This document shows, one piece after another, positions 38,864-47,879 of a DNA stretch of 64,000 nt. A program made the translations under genes and the position numbers. Each line of letters opens with the position of its first letter. Positions within the stretch are counted from its first letter, which is position 1. Below the pieces are notes generated by a model, which worked only from the letters and a program-made list of their open reading frames with translations, made no database searches and was not told the origin of the DNA. This DNA is from Chamaesiphon sp. 336R_metabinner_41 (lineage in GTDB: Bacteria > Cyanobacteriota > Cyanobacteriia > Cyanobacteriales > Chamaesiphonaceae), in contig JANYDE010000084.1 in the NCBI GenBank assembly GCA_025359915.1, forward strand, positions 48,987 to 112,986. Reading direction: 5' to 3'.

Positions 38864-39430
38864 ATGCAAGACCAAATTGCTCCCTCGAATCAATCGATCA
38901 CCACTCCAGGATTTACTTGTTGGTTGACAGGCTTATCTGGCGCAGGTAAATCCACAATTGCGACAGCATTAGCCACTAGTCTGAATGCGATCGAATTAGC
39001 TTGTGAAATTTTAGATGGCGATATAATTCGCCAGCATTTATCCAGCGACCTCGGTTTTTCAGCAAAGGATCGAGAAACTAATGTTTTGAGAGTTGCTTAT
39101 ATTTGTGGGTTACTCAACAAACATGGTATTAATGTCATCGTCGCGCTAATTTCCCCTTGTAATGAAACAAGAAATAGAGTGCGCAATTCACTAAATAACT
39201 TTATAGAAATTTACGTTAATTGCTCGTTGGAAGAATGTATAAAAAGAGATCCAAAAGGTTTGTACCAAAAAGCTTTAAGTGGAGAAATTAAAGAATTTAC
39301 GGGTATTTCTTCGCCATATGATACCCCAACACACCCAGAAATAACACTCAATACTAACCATGAGAATATCAACCAATCAGTCGAGAAAATACTAGAATAT
39401 TTGAGCTATTCTAAGCTGATTAAATATTGA
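38864..39430 (+). CDS. cysC: Adenylylsulfate (APS) kinase
   Basis: CysC phosphorylates APS to PAPS, the universal sulfuryl donor. The 188 residues show P-loop GLSGAGKSTIA (about 25), LDGDIIRQHLSSDLGFSAKDRETNVLRVA-type core, and the GLYQKALSGEIKEFTG block. It lacks an ATP sulfurylase domain, so APS must come from elsewhere. It lies 25 bp after the exporter ATPase and just before a sulfotransferase fusion gene. That placement suggests dedicated PAPS supply for glycan sulfation rather than general sulfate assimilation. The ATG at 38864 is used. Confidence 0.93.
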   Translation: MQDQIAPSNQSITTPGFTCWLTGLSGAGKSTIATALATSLNAIELACEILDGDIIRQHLSSDLGFSAKDRETNVLRVAYICGLLNKHGINVIVALISPCNETRNRVRNSLNNFIEIYVNCSLEECIKRDPKGLYQKALSGEIKEFTGISSPYDTPTHPEITLNTNHENINQSVEKILEYLSYSKLIKY

Positions 39431-39473
39431 ATAAATACTATTATTGTTGGCAGCCGATCGATATATTCTAATT

Positions 39474-41750
39474 ATGGAAAATCAACCCGATAAATGTGCG
39501 ACGTTTATTATTACTGGAATGCACCGTTCTGGTACATCGCTGACTTCATCATTGATGGAAAGTGCCGGAATTAATGTAGGGAAAAGATTAATAGGTGCAT
39601 CTCCTGGCAATCCAAAGGGTCATTTTGAGAACTTAGACTTTGTGGAATTCCACCAGCGTGTTTTGGATTCTCAATGTCTCAATCGAGAAGGATGGACATT
39701 GCAGCCAAAAATATCGATACCGCAGCAATTCTATGATGAAGCAAAGCTAATCGTCGAAAAAAATTCAATGTCGCAATCCTGGGGCTGGAAAGATCCCCGC
39801 ACTACTCTATTCTTGGACTTCTGGCACAATTTATTGCCGCAGGCATATTTTATATTTACATATAGATCGCCGTGGGAAGTTGTGGATTCTTTATATCGGA
39901 GAGGAGATGAAGTCTTTGATACTAATCCTAAATATGCCTTGGAAATATGGACTCATTACAATCGGTTGATTCTTGATTTTCATCATAGATTTCCAGAGCG
40001 AAGCATCCTGCTCAATATTGAAACTTTAATTGCCGATCCTGATTGTATTTTTAAATTATGCAAAAATAAGTTTGGAATCGAATTCAAAGATCCCGATCTA
40101 AATATTATCGAAAAATCATTGATGAGTAGTTTAGATGCTAGCTCTTATCGATCGCTATTAATTAAAAAAGTTTTCCCAGACGCAATAGATTTATTTAATG
40201 ATTTGAATAGCCAATCTGATTTAAAGCATCAGTTATTTATTCCTGAAGATGTAGCAGTCAATGAATCTTTTAGAGATTGGGCTTTTAAAGACTGGATCAA
40301 TATTTCCAGGATTAATCGAAATAATCAAGTAGCATCGAACCGATTTCAGCAATCACAATTTGAATTGAGGCAATCTCAATCTGAATTACGACAATCTCAA
40401 CTTGAATGGCAGCAATCTCAATCTGAATTACAGCAATCTCAAAACACGATCTTAGCAATGGAAACTAGTAAATTCTGGAAACTTAGAAAAATTTGGTTTC
40501 GGCTCAAACAAGTTTTTTCTGTTAAGTCAGCTTCATACGCAAATATGATTGGAAATGTCGTTAAAGATATTGAAAATATTGTCAAAGATGAAGAGCAAGA
40601 TTCTGTGTACTCTCGCAGGTTTCCTAATCTGAAGCCACTCAATATTTTCTCGATCGTATCTAGCGAACGACGGATAAATCTAGTTACAGATAGTATCAAT
40701 AGTGGTAGTCTTTATGGTGGTGTCGGAACCGCTATTATTTTTTGTACACTACTCGCTGAGAAATGGAATTGTAAATTAAGGCTAATCACCAGGACAGAAA
40801 AAGCACAAGAGCACAATTTTTTTGAAATCCTCAAAGCCAATAATATTCGATGTACGCGGAACGTAGAATTCGCATTTAATAGCATTGGTGAAGATCGGGC
40901 TGATGAACTTGATATTCATCAAGAGGATATTTTCGTCACCACTTCTTGGTGGACAACGTGGAGTACACTGAAAAGCATCTCTCCCACCCAAATTATTTAT
41001 CTACTCCAAGAAGATGAGAGAATGTTTTATGCTCATGGAGACGATTATCTACACTGCAAGCAGATTATTGCTAATTCAGAAATTCAGTTCGTGGTAAATT
41101 CAAAGCAGTTATTTGAACATTTTATAGCTGAAGGGTTCTACAACATCAAAGATAAAGGATTATGGTTTGAACCTGCATTCAATAAAGATTTATATTTTCG
41201 AGAACAGAGTGAGGCAAAAAAGACAAAGAAGAACTTCTTTTTTTATGCCCGCCCAAATAATCCCAGAAACTTGTTTTACTTTGGATTAGAAGTAATTGAC
41301 TCCGCTGTTCGTCAAGGAATATTAGATCTAGATGAATGGGAATTGTTTTTTATTGGAAAAGATATACCGCTGCTAAAGATAGCTGGATTCTATGAGCCGA
41401 AGCGAATTGAGGGCTTAAATTGGGTAGAGTATGCAAAGTTTATCAGATCGGTTGATTTAGGACTATGCTTAATGTACACGCCTCATCCTAGCTATCCACC
41501 GCTAGATTTAGCTGCATCTGGATCTGTCGTTGTCACAAACAGATTTGGGATCAAAAGAGAACTGGACACATATTCTAACAATATTATTTGTAAGGACACC
41601 GACATCGATAGTATGCTGCAAGGAATTGCTGACGGGATCGCACTATCTGGCAATCCAATTCTCCGCACTCAGAACTTTGATAAAAATCAAATTTTACAGG
41701 ATTGGGAAACATCCTTCGAGCAAGTCATCGCTGAGTTGGTAGAGGATTAA
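39474..41750 (+). CDS. Sulfotransferase-glycosyltransferase fusion protein
   Basis: Two enzymes appear joined. From the ATG at 39474 (preferred over a TTG at 39444) the protein is 758 residues. The N-terminal ~250 residues are a PAPS sulfotransferase: FIITGMHRSGTSLTSS holds the 5'-phosphosulfate loop, and YRSPWEVVDSLYRR the 3'-phosphate region. A 21-base repeat (residues 293-323) encodes QSQSELR-type heptads, a likely coiled-coil linker. The C-terminal ~370 residues resemble WsaF-type rhamnosyltransferases: LVTDSINSGSLYGGVGTA, YLLQEDERMFY, FFYARPNNPRNLFYFG and PSYPPLDLAASG. It is followed within two bases by another glycosyltransferase, so they are translationally coupled. Inferred role: adding and sulfating a sugar on the glycan exported by the upstream ABC system. 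Confidence 0.88.
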   Translation: MENQPDKCATFIITGMHRSGTSLTSSLMESAGINVGKRLIGASPGNPKGHFENLDFVEFHQRVLDSQCLNREGWTLQPKISIPQQFYDEAKLIVEKNSMSQSWGWKDPRTTLFLDFWHNLLPQAYFIFTYRSPWEVVDSLYRRGDEVFDTNPKYALEIWTHYNRLILDFHHRFPERSILLNIETLIADPDCIFKLCKNKFGIEFKDPDLNIIEKSLMSSLDASSYRSLLIKKVFPDAIDLFNDLNSQSDLKHQLFIPEDVAVNESFRDWAFKDWINISRINRNNQVASNRFQQSQFELRQSQSELRQSQLEWQQSQSELQQSQNTILAMETSKFWKLRKIWFRLKQVFSVKSASYANMIGNVVKDIENIVKDEEQDSVYSRRFPNLKPLNIFSIVSSERRINLVTDSINSGSLYGGVGTAIIFCTLLAEKWNCKLRLITRTEKAQEHNFFEILKANNIRCTRNVEFAFNSIGEDRADELDIHQEDIFVTTSWWTTWSTLKSISPTQIIYLLQEDERMFYAHGDDYLHCKQIIANSEIQFVVNSKQLFEHFIAEGFYNIKDKGLWFEPAFNKDLYFREQSEAKKTKKNFFFYARPNNPRNLFYFGLEVIDSAVRQGILDLDEWELFFIGKDIPLLKIAGFYEPKRIEGLNWVEYAKFIRSVDLGLCLMYTPHPSYPPLDLAASGSVVVTNRFGIKRELDTYSNNIICKDTDIDSMLQGIADGIALSGNPILRTQNFDKNQILQDWETSFEQVIAELVED
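40350..40442 (+). repeat. In-frame 21-base coding repeats (4.4 units)
   Basis: Units start CAATCTCAA and end in an Arg or Gln codon, each 21 bases, encoding QSQSELR, QSQLEWQ and variants. The array lies between the sulfotransferase and glycosyltransferase domains. Being a multiple of seven residues, it preserves a heptad and probably forms a short coiled coil. Confidence 0.9.
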
Positions 41751-41751
41751 A

Positions 41752-42921
41752 ATGTTTATATTAGATTACAAACCAGTTACTTATTCAGATCCTTGGTTGA
41801 GATCCTATCAAGATCGGATTAAGGATTTAGGCGAAAAGGAAAAAAAAGTAGCTTATTTTTATGAAAATCCTGATAATAGTACTTTTCGATATCGGATCTA
41901 CAACATGATTCAAGTGTTGCAAAGATTGAGCAGCAATATTTCTGCATCTTATTTTTGCAATAGCGATCGAGACAACTTAAATTCAGTCATTGAAATTGCA
42001 GATGTTATTATTATTTGCAGAACAAAATATACTGATAATATCAACAGAATAATTTCTTTGGCTAAGGCTAAAGGTAAAAAAGTATTGTTCGATGTTGATG
42101 ACTTTATATTTGACACTTCATATACTCATCTAATCCTCAATACTCTCGATCAAGATCTATCACATCCTGATGTTTGGGATGTGTGGTTTGCTTATATTGG
42201 CAGATTAGGCGAAACTCTAAAATTATGTGATGGTGCCATCACGACAAATGAGTTTCTAGCAGAAAGAATTAGGTGTTTTGCCTCTAAACCAGTTCAGATC
42301 ATTCCTAATTTTCTCAATGATGAGCAAATGAACGTATCCAGCAAGATTTTTCAACAGAAAATTAGATCGGAATTTAAGAGAGATAATAAAATACATTTAG
42401 GATATTTTAGTGGATCGCCAACACATAATAAAGACCTTGCTTTAATTTCAAATGCTCTAATTAAAATACTCGAAAAATACCCCAATCTGATTTTAAGAAT
42501 TGTGGGGCATTTAGATTTAAAAAATTCGCTTGAAAAATACAGATCCCAAATCGAATTTTTTCCTTTTCAAGATTTTATCAACTTGCAAAATCTAATTGCC
42601 GAAACAGAAATTAATTTAATGCCGCTGCAAGACAATATATTTACGAACTGCAAATCAGAACTTAAATTTTTTGAAGCGTCTATTGTGGGAACATTAAGTG
42701 TAGCTTCGCCAACATTTACATATGCTAATTCTATCAAAGATGATACCACTGGATATCTTGCTAATTCATTTGAATGGTTCGATAAATTAGACAGTATCAT
42801 CAGCTCAATCGACGATTGTTGTTCTAGTATTTTAGAAGCGTCCTACCATGATGCAGAGCAGAAGTATGCTTGGTATAATCAGCTTGAGCTGATCGAAAAC
42901 ACTTTACTTAAAAATATGTAG
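41752..42921 (+). CDS. Glycosyltransferase, group 1 (GT-B) type
   Basis: This is a 389-residue GT-B-fold transferase of the surface-glycan cluster. It starts two bases after the upstream stop, so it is coupled to the sulfotransferase fusion gene. Visible features are KVAYFYENPDNSTFRYRIYNM near residue 35, a VLFDVDDFIFD strand end that is common in group-1 enzymes acting on rhamnose-containing glycans, HLGYFSGSPTHNKDL where the donor-binding domain begins (about 215), and an ELKFFEAS(I/V)VGT(L)SVASPT-type EX7E-like element near residue 303. Donor and acceptor are unknown. The ATG is direct at 41752. Confidence 0.86.
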   Translation: MFILDYKPVTYSDPWLRSYQDRIKDLGEKEKKVAYFYENPDNSTFRYRIYNMIQVLQRLSSNISASYFCNSDRDNLNSVIEIADVIIICRTKYTDNINRIISLAKAKGKKVLFDVDDFIFDTSYTHLILNTLDQDLSHPDVWDVWFAYIGRLGETLKLCDGAITTNEFLAERIRCFASKPVQIIPNFLNDEQMNVSSKIFQQKIRSEFKRDNKIHLGYFSGSPTHNKDLALISNALIKILEKYPNLILRIVGHLDLKNSLEKYRSQIEFFPFQDFINLQNLIAETEINLMPLQDNIFTNCKSELKFFEASIVGTLSVASPTFTYANSIKDDTTGYLANSFEWFDKLDSIISSIDDCCSSILEASYHDAEQKYAWYNQLELIENTLLKNM

Positions 42922-42973
42922 GGATATCTGTATTTTTTAGAGAATGTGAGATCCCAATTTTATCAGGAGGAAA

Positions 42974-43891
42974 GTGAAAGCAAAAGTAGCAGCTTATATA
43001 ACTTGTTATGACGATCTTAAATCGGCAAATCGGTGTATCCAAGCGATCGAATCGCAATCGATGAGGATTGAAGGCATCTACATCGTAGACAATTCCGAGC
43101 ACCCATTATTGCTAAATAACCATAGTCAGCTATTGTCAATTCATCATTATCCGCATAATATTGGAATTGCCGAAGGTTTAGCACAAGCATTAGGATGGGC
43201 GATCGATCGAGAGTATGATTTTTTATGGACATTCGATCAAGATAGTATTCCCACGCCGAGCTGTTTAGAAATATTACTAGAAACTCACGATAGATTAGCC
43301 CAAACAGCTAATTATAAAATTGGAATCATTGCCCCAACTCCATTTGATTTGAGAACAGAAACAGTTGTCAAGAGTACTATTTTTGCTAACGATCATTTTG
43401 CTGGGTTTAAACACGATGAGAATGCTGATTATTATGAATGTGATGCACCGATTACTTCCGGATCGCTGATTTCATTAGCGGCGGCTCAAGCTATCGCCTA
43501 TCCTTCCAAAGACTTATTTATTGATGGTATTGATTTTGATTATGGATTGCGACTCAGAAGAAAAGGCTTCCACAATCTGGTAGTTCCTAAAGCAATTATG
43601 TATCATGAGCTAGGTAATCCGATTCAAGTAAATTTCCTAAATAAAGATCGATCGATCGAGCAGTATTCTGCTTTACGTCACTACTATATTTGTCGCAATC
43701 ATACTTATCTAGAGATCCGATTTGCTAGCGGCTACTATCGTCTCACTAGTTGGATGAGGCGAATCAAGCATCTGCTGGTAAGTATTTTTTGGATCTTACT
43801 ATACGATCTCGAAAATAAACAATTGAAGATTTGGGCTTGTTTGTTAGGTACTTATCACGGTTCGATCGGTAAACTTGGTAAATGCTGGTAA
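42974..43891 (+). CDS. Family 2 glycosyltransferase (rhamnosyltransferase-like), copy 1
   Basis: This GT-A enzyme has 305 residues with KVAAYITCYDDLKSANRCIQAIESQS at the start, IYIVDNS, the DXD-like WTFDQDS (about 85), and CDAPITSGSLI and DGIDFDYGLRLR, which resemble the catalytic region of galactofuranosyl- and rhamnosyltransferases. The start is GTG at 42974, set by AGGAGG four bases upstream. The next gene is a full-length paralogue in the same direction. The two probably add successive similar sugars or act on two positions. The donor cannot be told. Confidence 0.9.
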   Translation: MKAKVAAYITCYDDLKSANRCIQAIESQSMRIEGIYIVDNSEHPLLLNNHSQLLSIHHYPHNIGIAEGLAQALGWAIDREYDFLWTFDQDSIPTPSCLEILLETHDRLAQTANYKIGIIAPTPFDLRTETVVKSTIFANDHFAGFKHDENADYYECDAPITSGSLISLAAAQAIAYPSKDLFIDGIDFDYGLRLRRKGFHNLVVPKAIMYHELGNPIQVNFLNKDRSIEQYSALRHYYICRNHTYLEIRFASGYYRLTSWMRRIKHLLVSIFWILLYDLENKQLKIWACLLGTYHGSIGKLGKCW

Positions 43892-43935
43892 CTAACTGCC
43901 AAGCATCGATACTCATATGTAGCTAACGAATACTA

Positions 43936-44853
43936 ATGGAGCCAAAAGTTTTAGCCTATATTACTATTTACGAAGATAGAGAAGCTGCAATCAAATGTTT
44001 GCAGGCGATCGAATCACAAACTATCTCGATCGATTCAATTTTTATTGTAGATAATTCTCATAAACAACTACTTACTAATTTAGACAGTCGATCGATATTA
44101 ATTCATCACTTCCCGTCTAATATCGGGATTAGCCAAGGATTGATCCTTGCACTAAAATGGGGTATTCAAAAAAATTACGAATTTTTGTGGACTTTTGATC
44201 AAGATAGTATTCCGAGTTCTGATTGTCTGGCTATTTTGCTGGCAGAACATCAAAATTTAACCCAACAGAATCAGCCGATCGGGATAGTCGCTCCGCTGGC
44301 TTTCGATTGCCGTAGCCAATCTTTTATCGGTGGCATCAATTTTAAAAATGATAAATTTATCCATTGTACTCATAATGAATTCGATCAAATTTATGAATGC
44401 GATGCACCAATAACTTCTGGTTCTTTGATTGACTTACATGCTGCTAATTTAAGCGATTTGCCTATTGCCAATTTATTTATCGATGGCGTAGATTTTGACT
44501 ATGGCTTAAAGCTTAAACAGCAAGGATTTAAGAATTTTGTTGTTACTAAAGCTAGATTGGAGCATAATTATGGGACTCCTATTGCTATCAAAATTTTGAA
44601 CTTTAGGTGGATATTTCAATCATATTCTCCGTTGCGATATTATTATAGTTGTAGAAATACAACATATTTAGCCCTAAACTATGCAAACAAATTTTATAAA
44701 GTGACTGCTGCTATTCATCGAATCAAAACCACAATTCTTAAAATTGCAGCCATTATGGTGTTTGAAAAAATTAATAAACATCAGAAAATATATGCCTGCT
44801 TGCTTGGTACATATCATGGCTTCTTCAATAAATTAGATCGAACATGGTTGTAG
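43936..44853 (+). CDS. Family 2 glycosyltransferase (rhamnosyltransferase-like), copy 2
   Basis: This is also exactly 305 residues long and aligns with the preceding gene without noticeable gaps: VLAYITIYEDREAAIKCLQAIESQ, IFIVDNS, FLWTFDQDSIPSS, CDAPITSGSLIDL, DGVDFDYGLKLK and LRYYYSCRNTTYL. The shared motifs include the presumed metal-binding DQD. About half the residues look identical by eye. The pair therefore arose by tandem duplication. An ATG at 43936 starts the frame, 44 bases after the previous stop. Confidence 0.9.
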   Translation: MEPKVLAYITIYEDREAAIKCLQAIESQTISIDSIFIVDNSHKQLLTNLDSRSILIHHFPSNIGISQGLILALKWGIQKNYEFLWTFDQDSIPSSDCLAILLAEHQNLTQQNQPIGIVAPLAFDCRSQSFIGGINFKNDKFIHCTHNEFDQIYECDAPITSGSLIDLHAANLSDLPIANLFIDGVDFDYGLKLKQQGFKNFVVTKARLEHNYGTPIAIKILNFRWIFQSYSPLRYYYSCRNTTYLALNYANKFYKVTAAIHRIKTTILKIAAIMVFEKINKHQKIYACLLGTYHGFFNKLDRTWL

Positions 44854-44883
44854 AATTCGATTATTTTGTTAAAAATTACGATC

Positions 44884-46059
44884 ATGCCAAAAATTCGGAT
44901 ATTATTAGCGATCGACGATGCTAGTCTCGGCGGTGGGCAAATGCATGTGTTGCTGCTAGCAAAATACTTGAGAAGTGCTGAGTTTGAGGTGGAGATTGCG
45001 ACGGAGGCTAGCGGGTGGCTCGTTGATGAAGCTCTCAAGCTGAGTATCGTCGTACATCAGATTGCGATTTCCAATACATTTACATGGCAATCTTTTCAGC
45101 AAATGCGACAGCTTTTGATGTCCCAAAAGTTTGATGTCGTACATACTCATGGTGGTACCGCAGGCTTTTGGGTGAGGTTTGTGGCAGCGGTTTTGAAACA
45201 ACGCATGACGATCGTTCATACTTATCATGGATTGCATTATCTCAATATTTCGCAAACCGCCGCTAAAGGTATCCGTCAGAAAATTAAGCGGGAAATTTTC
45301 AAACGGATAGATCGATTTCTTTTGGCTGATACAGATCGGATAATTTGTGTTTGCCGTTCGGATTATCAGAAAGCGATTGCGGCTAGAGTCGCGACGATCG
45401 ATCGAACTTCGATTGTCTATAATGGAATTGAGATCGATAAATTTTCTACTCCGCTAGATCGAGCAGTTGCGCGACAGCTATTTGAGCTAAATGCAACAGA
45501 GTTTGTCTTTGGAAATGTTGGTAGATTGCACGAGCAAAAGGGTCATCAATTTTTATTACAAGCTTTTGCAAAAATGACCAATCGTGCTCGATTGATGATT
45601 ATCGGCGACGGATTAATCCGTGATGAATTAATGGGATTGGCAAATAAATTAGAAATTAGCGATCGAGTCTCATTCTTGGGTGCGCGTGCCGACATCTATG
45701 AGTTTCTATCAGCGATCGATATTTTTGTGATGCCGTCACTTTGGGAGGGACAACCAATCGCTTTGCTAGAGGCATTAGCGATCGGCAAGCCATGCATTGC
45801 ATCTGCTGTAGATGGTATTCCCGAAATTATTACCGATGGAGTCAATGGGTATTTAGTCAACCCCAGAGATATCGAAAAACTTGCTAAAATGATGGATTTG
45901 ACGATCGAAAATTCAGATATGTTTCGGAAGTTTGGCGATCGTGGAGTCAGTGCAATTTCTCCACAGTTTTTAGCTCAAAACATGGCGGTAGAGATAGCCA
46001 ATATTTATCTGGACGCTGCCAAATCTAAGCTTGTGAATCAACGATCTGGTTGCGGATGA
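44884..46059 (+). CDS. Glycosyltransferase family 4 (GT-B)
   Basis: This retaining GT-B enzyme probably completes the cluster's set of transferases. From the ATG at 44884 it is 391 residues; the TTG at 44866 is less likely. Seen are PKIRILLAIDDASLGGGQMHVLLLAKYL at the start, HTHGGTAGFWVR (about 95), FGNVGRLHEQKGHQFLLQAF (about 215) and the donor-binding EX7E element in SLWEGQPIALLEALAIGKPCIAS (about 300). It is the last gene of the rightward cluster, and its last 35 bases overlap the end of a convergent small gene. Confidence 0.92.
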   Translation: MPKIRILLAIDDASLGGGQMHVLLLAKYLRSAEFEVEIATEASGWLVDEALKLSIVVHQIAISNTFTWQSFQQMRQLLMSQKFDVVHTHGGTAGFWVRFVAAVLKQRMTIVHTYHGLHYLNISQTAAKGIRQKIKREIFKRIDRFLLADTDRIICVCRSDYQKAIAARVATIDRTSIVYNGIEIDKFSTPLDRAVARQLFELNATEFVFGNVGRLHEQKGHQFLLQAFAKMTNRARLMIIGDGLIRDELMGLANKLEISDRVSFLGARADIYEFLSAIDIFVMPSLWEGQPIALLEALAIGKPCIASAVDGIPEIITDGVNGYLVNPRDIEKLAKMMDLTIENSDMFRKFGDRGVSAISPQFLAQNMAVEIANIYLDAAKSKLVNQRSGCG

Positions 46060-46432
46060 CGGGGCTTTTGAATGGCTTTCGTTCTGGTTTTGGCTCAAAG
46101 ACGATCGGACAAGCCCAATCAACATCCCACCATTTACAATGTTGGATTGGATCGTTGGGATCGGGGACTAATCCCAGCAAATCTTCTCTAACTGTATCTA
46201 AAAAAGCACCAGTTCCCACATCCATGAAAACGGTATTCAACAATTTAAAATGTTGTTTAATTTTGATTTTATCTCCGCTGGATGTGTGATAGACCCTACT
46301 TTCAAAAAACTTATTTACCCTACCACCGTCTCTAGACCATTGATTTGTGCTACCTGATTTTACCCATTGGACGGTACCGTTGGCAAAATAAACTATCACC
46401 AATTTAGGATCTTCTACTTTTTTCTCGTTCAT
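46025..46432 (-). CDS. Hypothetical protein, 135 aa
   Basis: I do not recognise the family. The protein is hydrophilic with several aromatic residues (YFANGTVQWV, CKWWDVDWACP), two cysteines in the C-terminal third, and no signal peptide or membrane helix. It overlaps the C-terminal coding end of the GT4 gene by 35 bases tail to tail. Base composition is like its neighbours. Its ATG at 46432 is not preceded by a clear ribosome binding site. It is probably a real gene because the frame is full-length, codon use is ordinary and the overlap is small. Confidence 0.65.
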   Translation of the reverse strand: MNEKKVEDPKLVIVYFANGTVQWVKSGSTNQWSRDGGRVNKFFESRVYHTSSGDKIKIKQHFKLLNTVFMDVGTGAFLDTVREDLLGLVPDPNDPIQHCKWWDVDWACPIVFEPKPERKPFKSPVIRNQIVDSQA

Positions 46433-46738
46433 GGGAATTATATCCAGTAATAAATGATGTTTGACGATCTCCCAGCTAGTTTAGTCCAGCCGATTTGCCC
46501 AAGTAAATGATTACTAGCTTTACTTTTCAAGTCAGCAGCTCTGCTAACGGTAGTTCGCAACATACAACACTATATTATATCTTGTTAGCCCTATCTGAAA
46601 AAGTCAATTGTATTGACAACTAGCCATTTCGATCGCGATTGTGCCAAAACTACTAGTCTGTATAGCTGTGATGGATTTTCGATCGCAAAGTTTCTTATAC
46701 TAGACTAGCTCCCCAGCATTATTCTAACTAATAAATTT
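46433..46738. other. 306-bp divergent intergenic region
   Basis: This lies between the 135-residue hypothetical gene and the alcohol dehydrogenase gene. No reading frame, known operator or dispersed repeat was recognised. The segment just before 46739 contains ACTAATAAATTT and no Shine-Dalgarno. Confidence 0.55.
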
Positions 46739-47764
46739 GTGTTAGCAGCCCTTCTTTACGGTCGAGAAGATCTCCGCCTCGAAACTCTAGACACTCCAAC
46801 CCCCGCGCCTGGGGAAGTGTTGATGGAGGTAGCCGCTGCAACTACCTGCGGGACAGATCTCAAGGTCTGGCGGCGCGGTGGACATGCGAAGATGCTCAAA
46901 CTACCCACGATCTTCGGACATGAAGCGGCGGGGAAGATTGTCGCGCTAGGTGAAGGTGTCATTGGCTGGCAAATTGGCGATCGAGTAGTGGCAAACAACT
47001 CAGCACCCTGCATGAATTGTTTCTTTTGTCAACATCAAGAATACTCGCTCTGTCCCAATCTAACTTGGAATAACGGTACCTTTGCTCAGTATCTGAATGT
47101 CCCCGCGCCAATTGTCCAACACAATCTCCTGCATATTCCAGCGAATCTCAATGGTTCGCTAGCCTCAATGACAGAACCACTAGCTTGCGTGTTGCATGGA
47201 GTGGCACGGAGTGGATTTACCCCCGATTCTAGAGTAGTCGTAATCGGTGACGGGGCGATCGGCTTGATGTTTGTCGCAGTGATGGCGAGTCAATGTCAGT
47301 CTGTCTGGCTCTTTGGCGGTAACGATTCCCGCTTGGCTGTGGGTGAAAAATTAGGAGCTACTCGGACTTGGAATCACCATCATTTAGATATTCCCAGCAG
47401 AGTGAGAGATTTAACTCAGGGTTGGGGCGCGGATATCGTCATCGAAGCGACAGGGGTACCGAGTGTGTGGGAAACGGCGATCGCTTGCGGTCGTCCAGGT
47501 GCGACAATTAATTTATTCGGTGGTTGTCCGAAGGATACGACGATTAGTGTAAGTACTGACAGGCTACACTATAGCGAACTCACGCTTAAAGGTGTCTTCC
47601 ACAATACCCCACAGCATGTCAGAATTGCCCTAGAACTGTTGGCAAGTCGGGAAATACCCTTTGAGCTATTAATCAGCGATCATCGTCCCCTGAGCGATTT
47701 AGCCCAGACTTTCGAGGATATGAAAAATCGTCGGGTAATTAAGGTGGCGATGATACCGAATTAG
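46739..47764 (+). CDS. Zinc-dependent medium-chain alcohol/polyol dehydrogenase
   Basis: This 341-residue NAD(P)-linked dehydrogenase is of the MDR family. The catalytic zinc ligands are Cys in TTCGTDLK (about 37) and His-Glu in FGHEAAG (about 60); the structural zinc site has four cysteines in CMNCFFCQHQEYSLC (about 90-105). The nucleotide-binding GDGAIGL is near residue 172. The group includes sorbitol and threonine dehydrogenases. The substrate is not predictable. The start is a GTG at 46739. tyrA follows in the same direction after 115 bases containing CCCCTATC repeats. Confidence 0.9.
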   Translation: MLAALLYGREDLRLETLDTPTPAPGEVLMEVAAATTCGTDLKVWRRGGHAKMLKLPTIFGHEAAGKIVALGEGVIGWQIGDRVVANNSAPCMNCFFCQHQEYSLCPNLTWNNGTFAQYLNVPAPIVQHNLLHIPANLNGSLASMTEPLACVLHGVARSGFTPDSRVVVIGDGAIGLMFVAVMASQCQSVWLFGGNDSRLAVGEKLGATRTWNHHHLDIPSRVRDLTQGWGADIVIEATGVPSVWETAIACGRPGATINLFGGCPKDTTISVSTDRLHYSELTLKGVFHNTPQHVRIALELLASREIPFELLISDHRPLSDLAQTFEDMKNRRVIKVAMIPN

Positions 47765-47879
47765 GACTGGGAGACAGGGGGACTGGCTGATAAACTCATC
47801 CCCTATCCCCTATCCCCCATCTAATATACAATTGAAGTCGCGATCGACAATCGATCGACTCCCATTTGTCAGAAAGATA

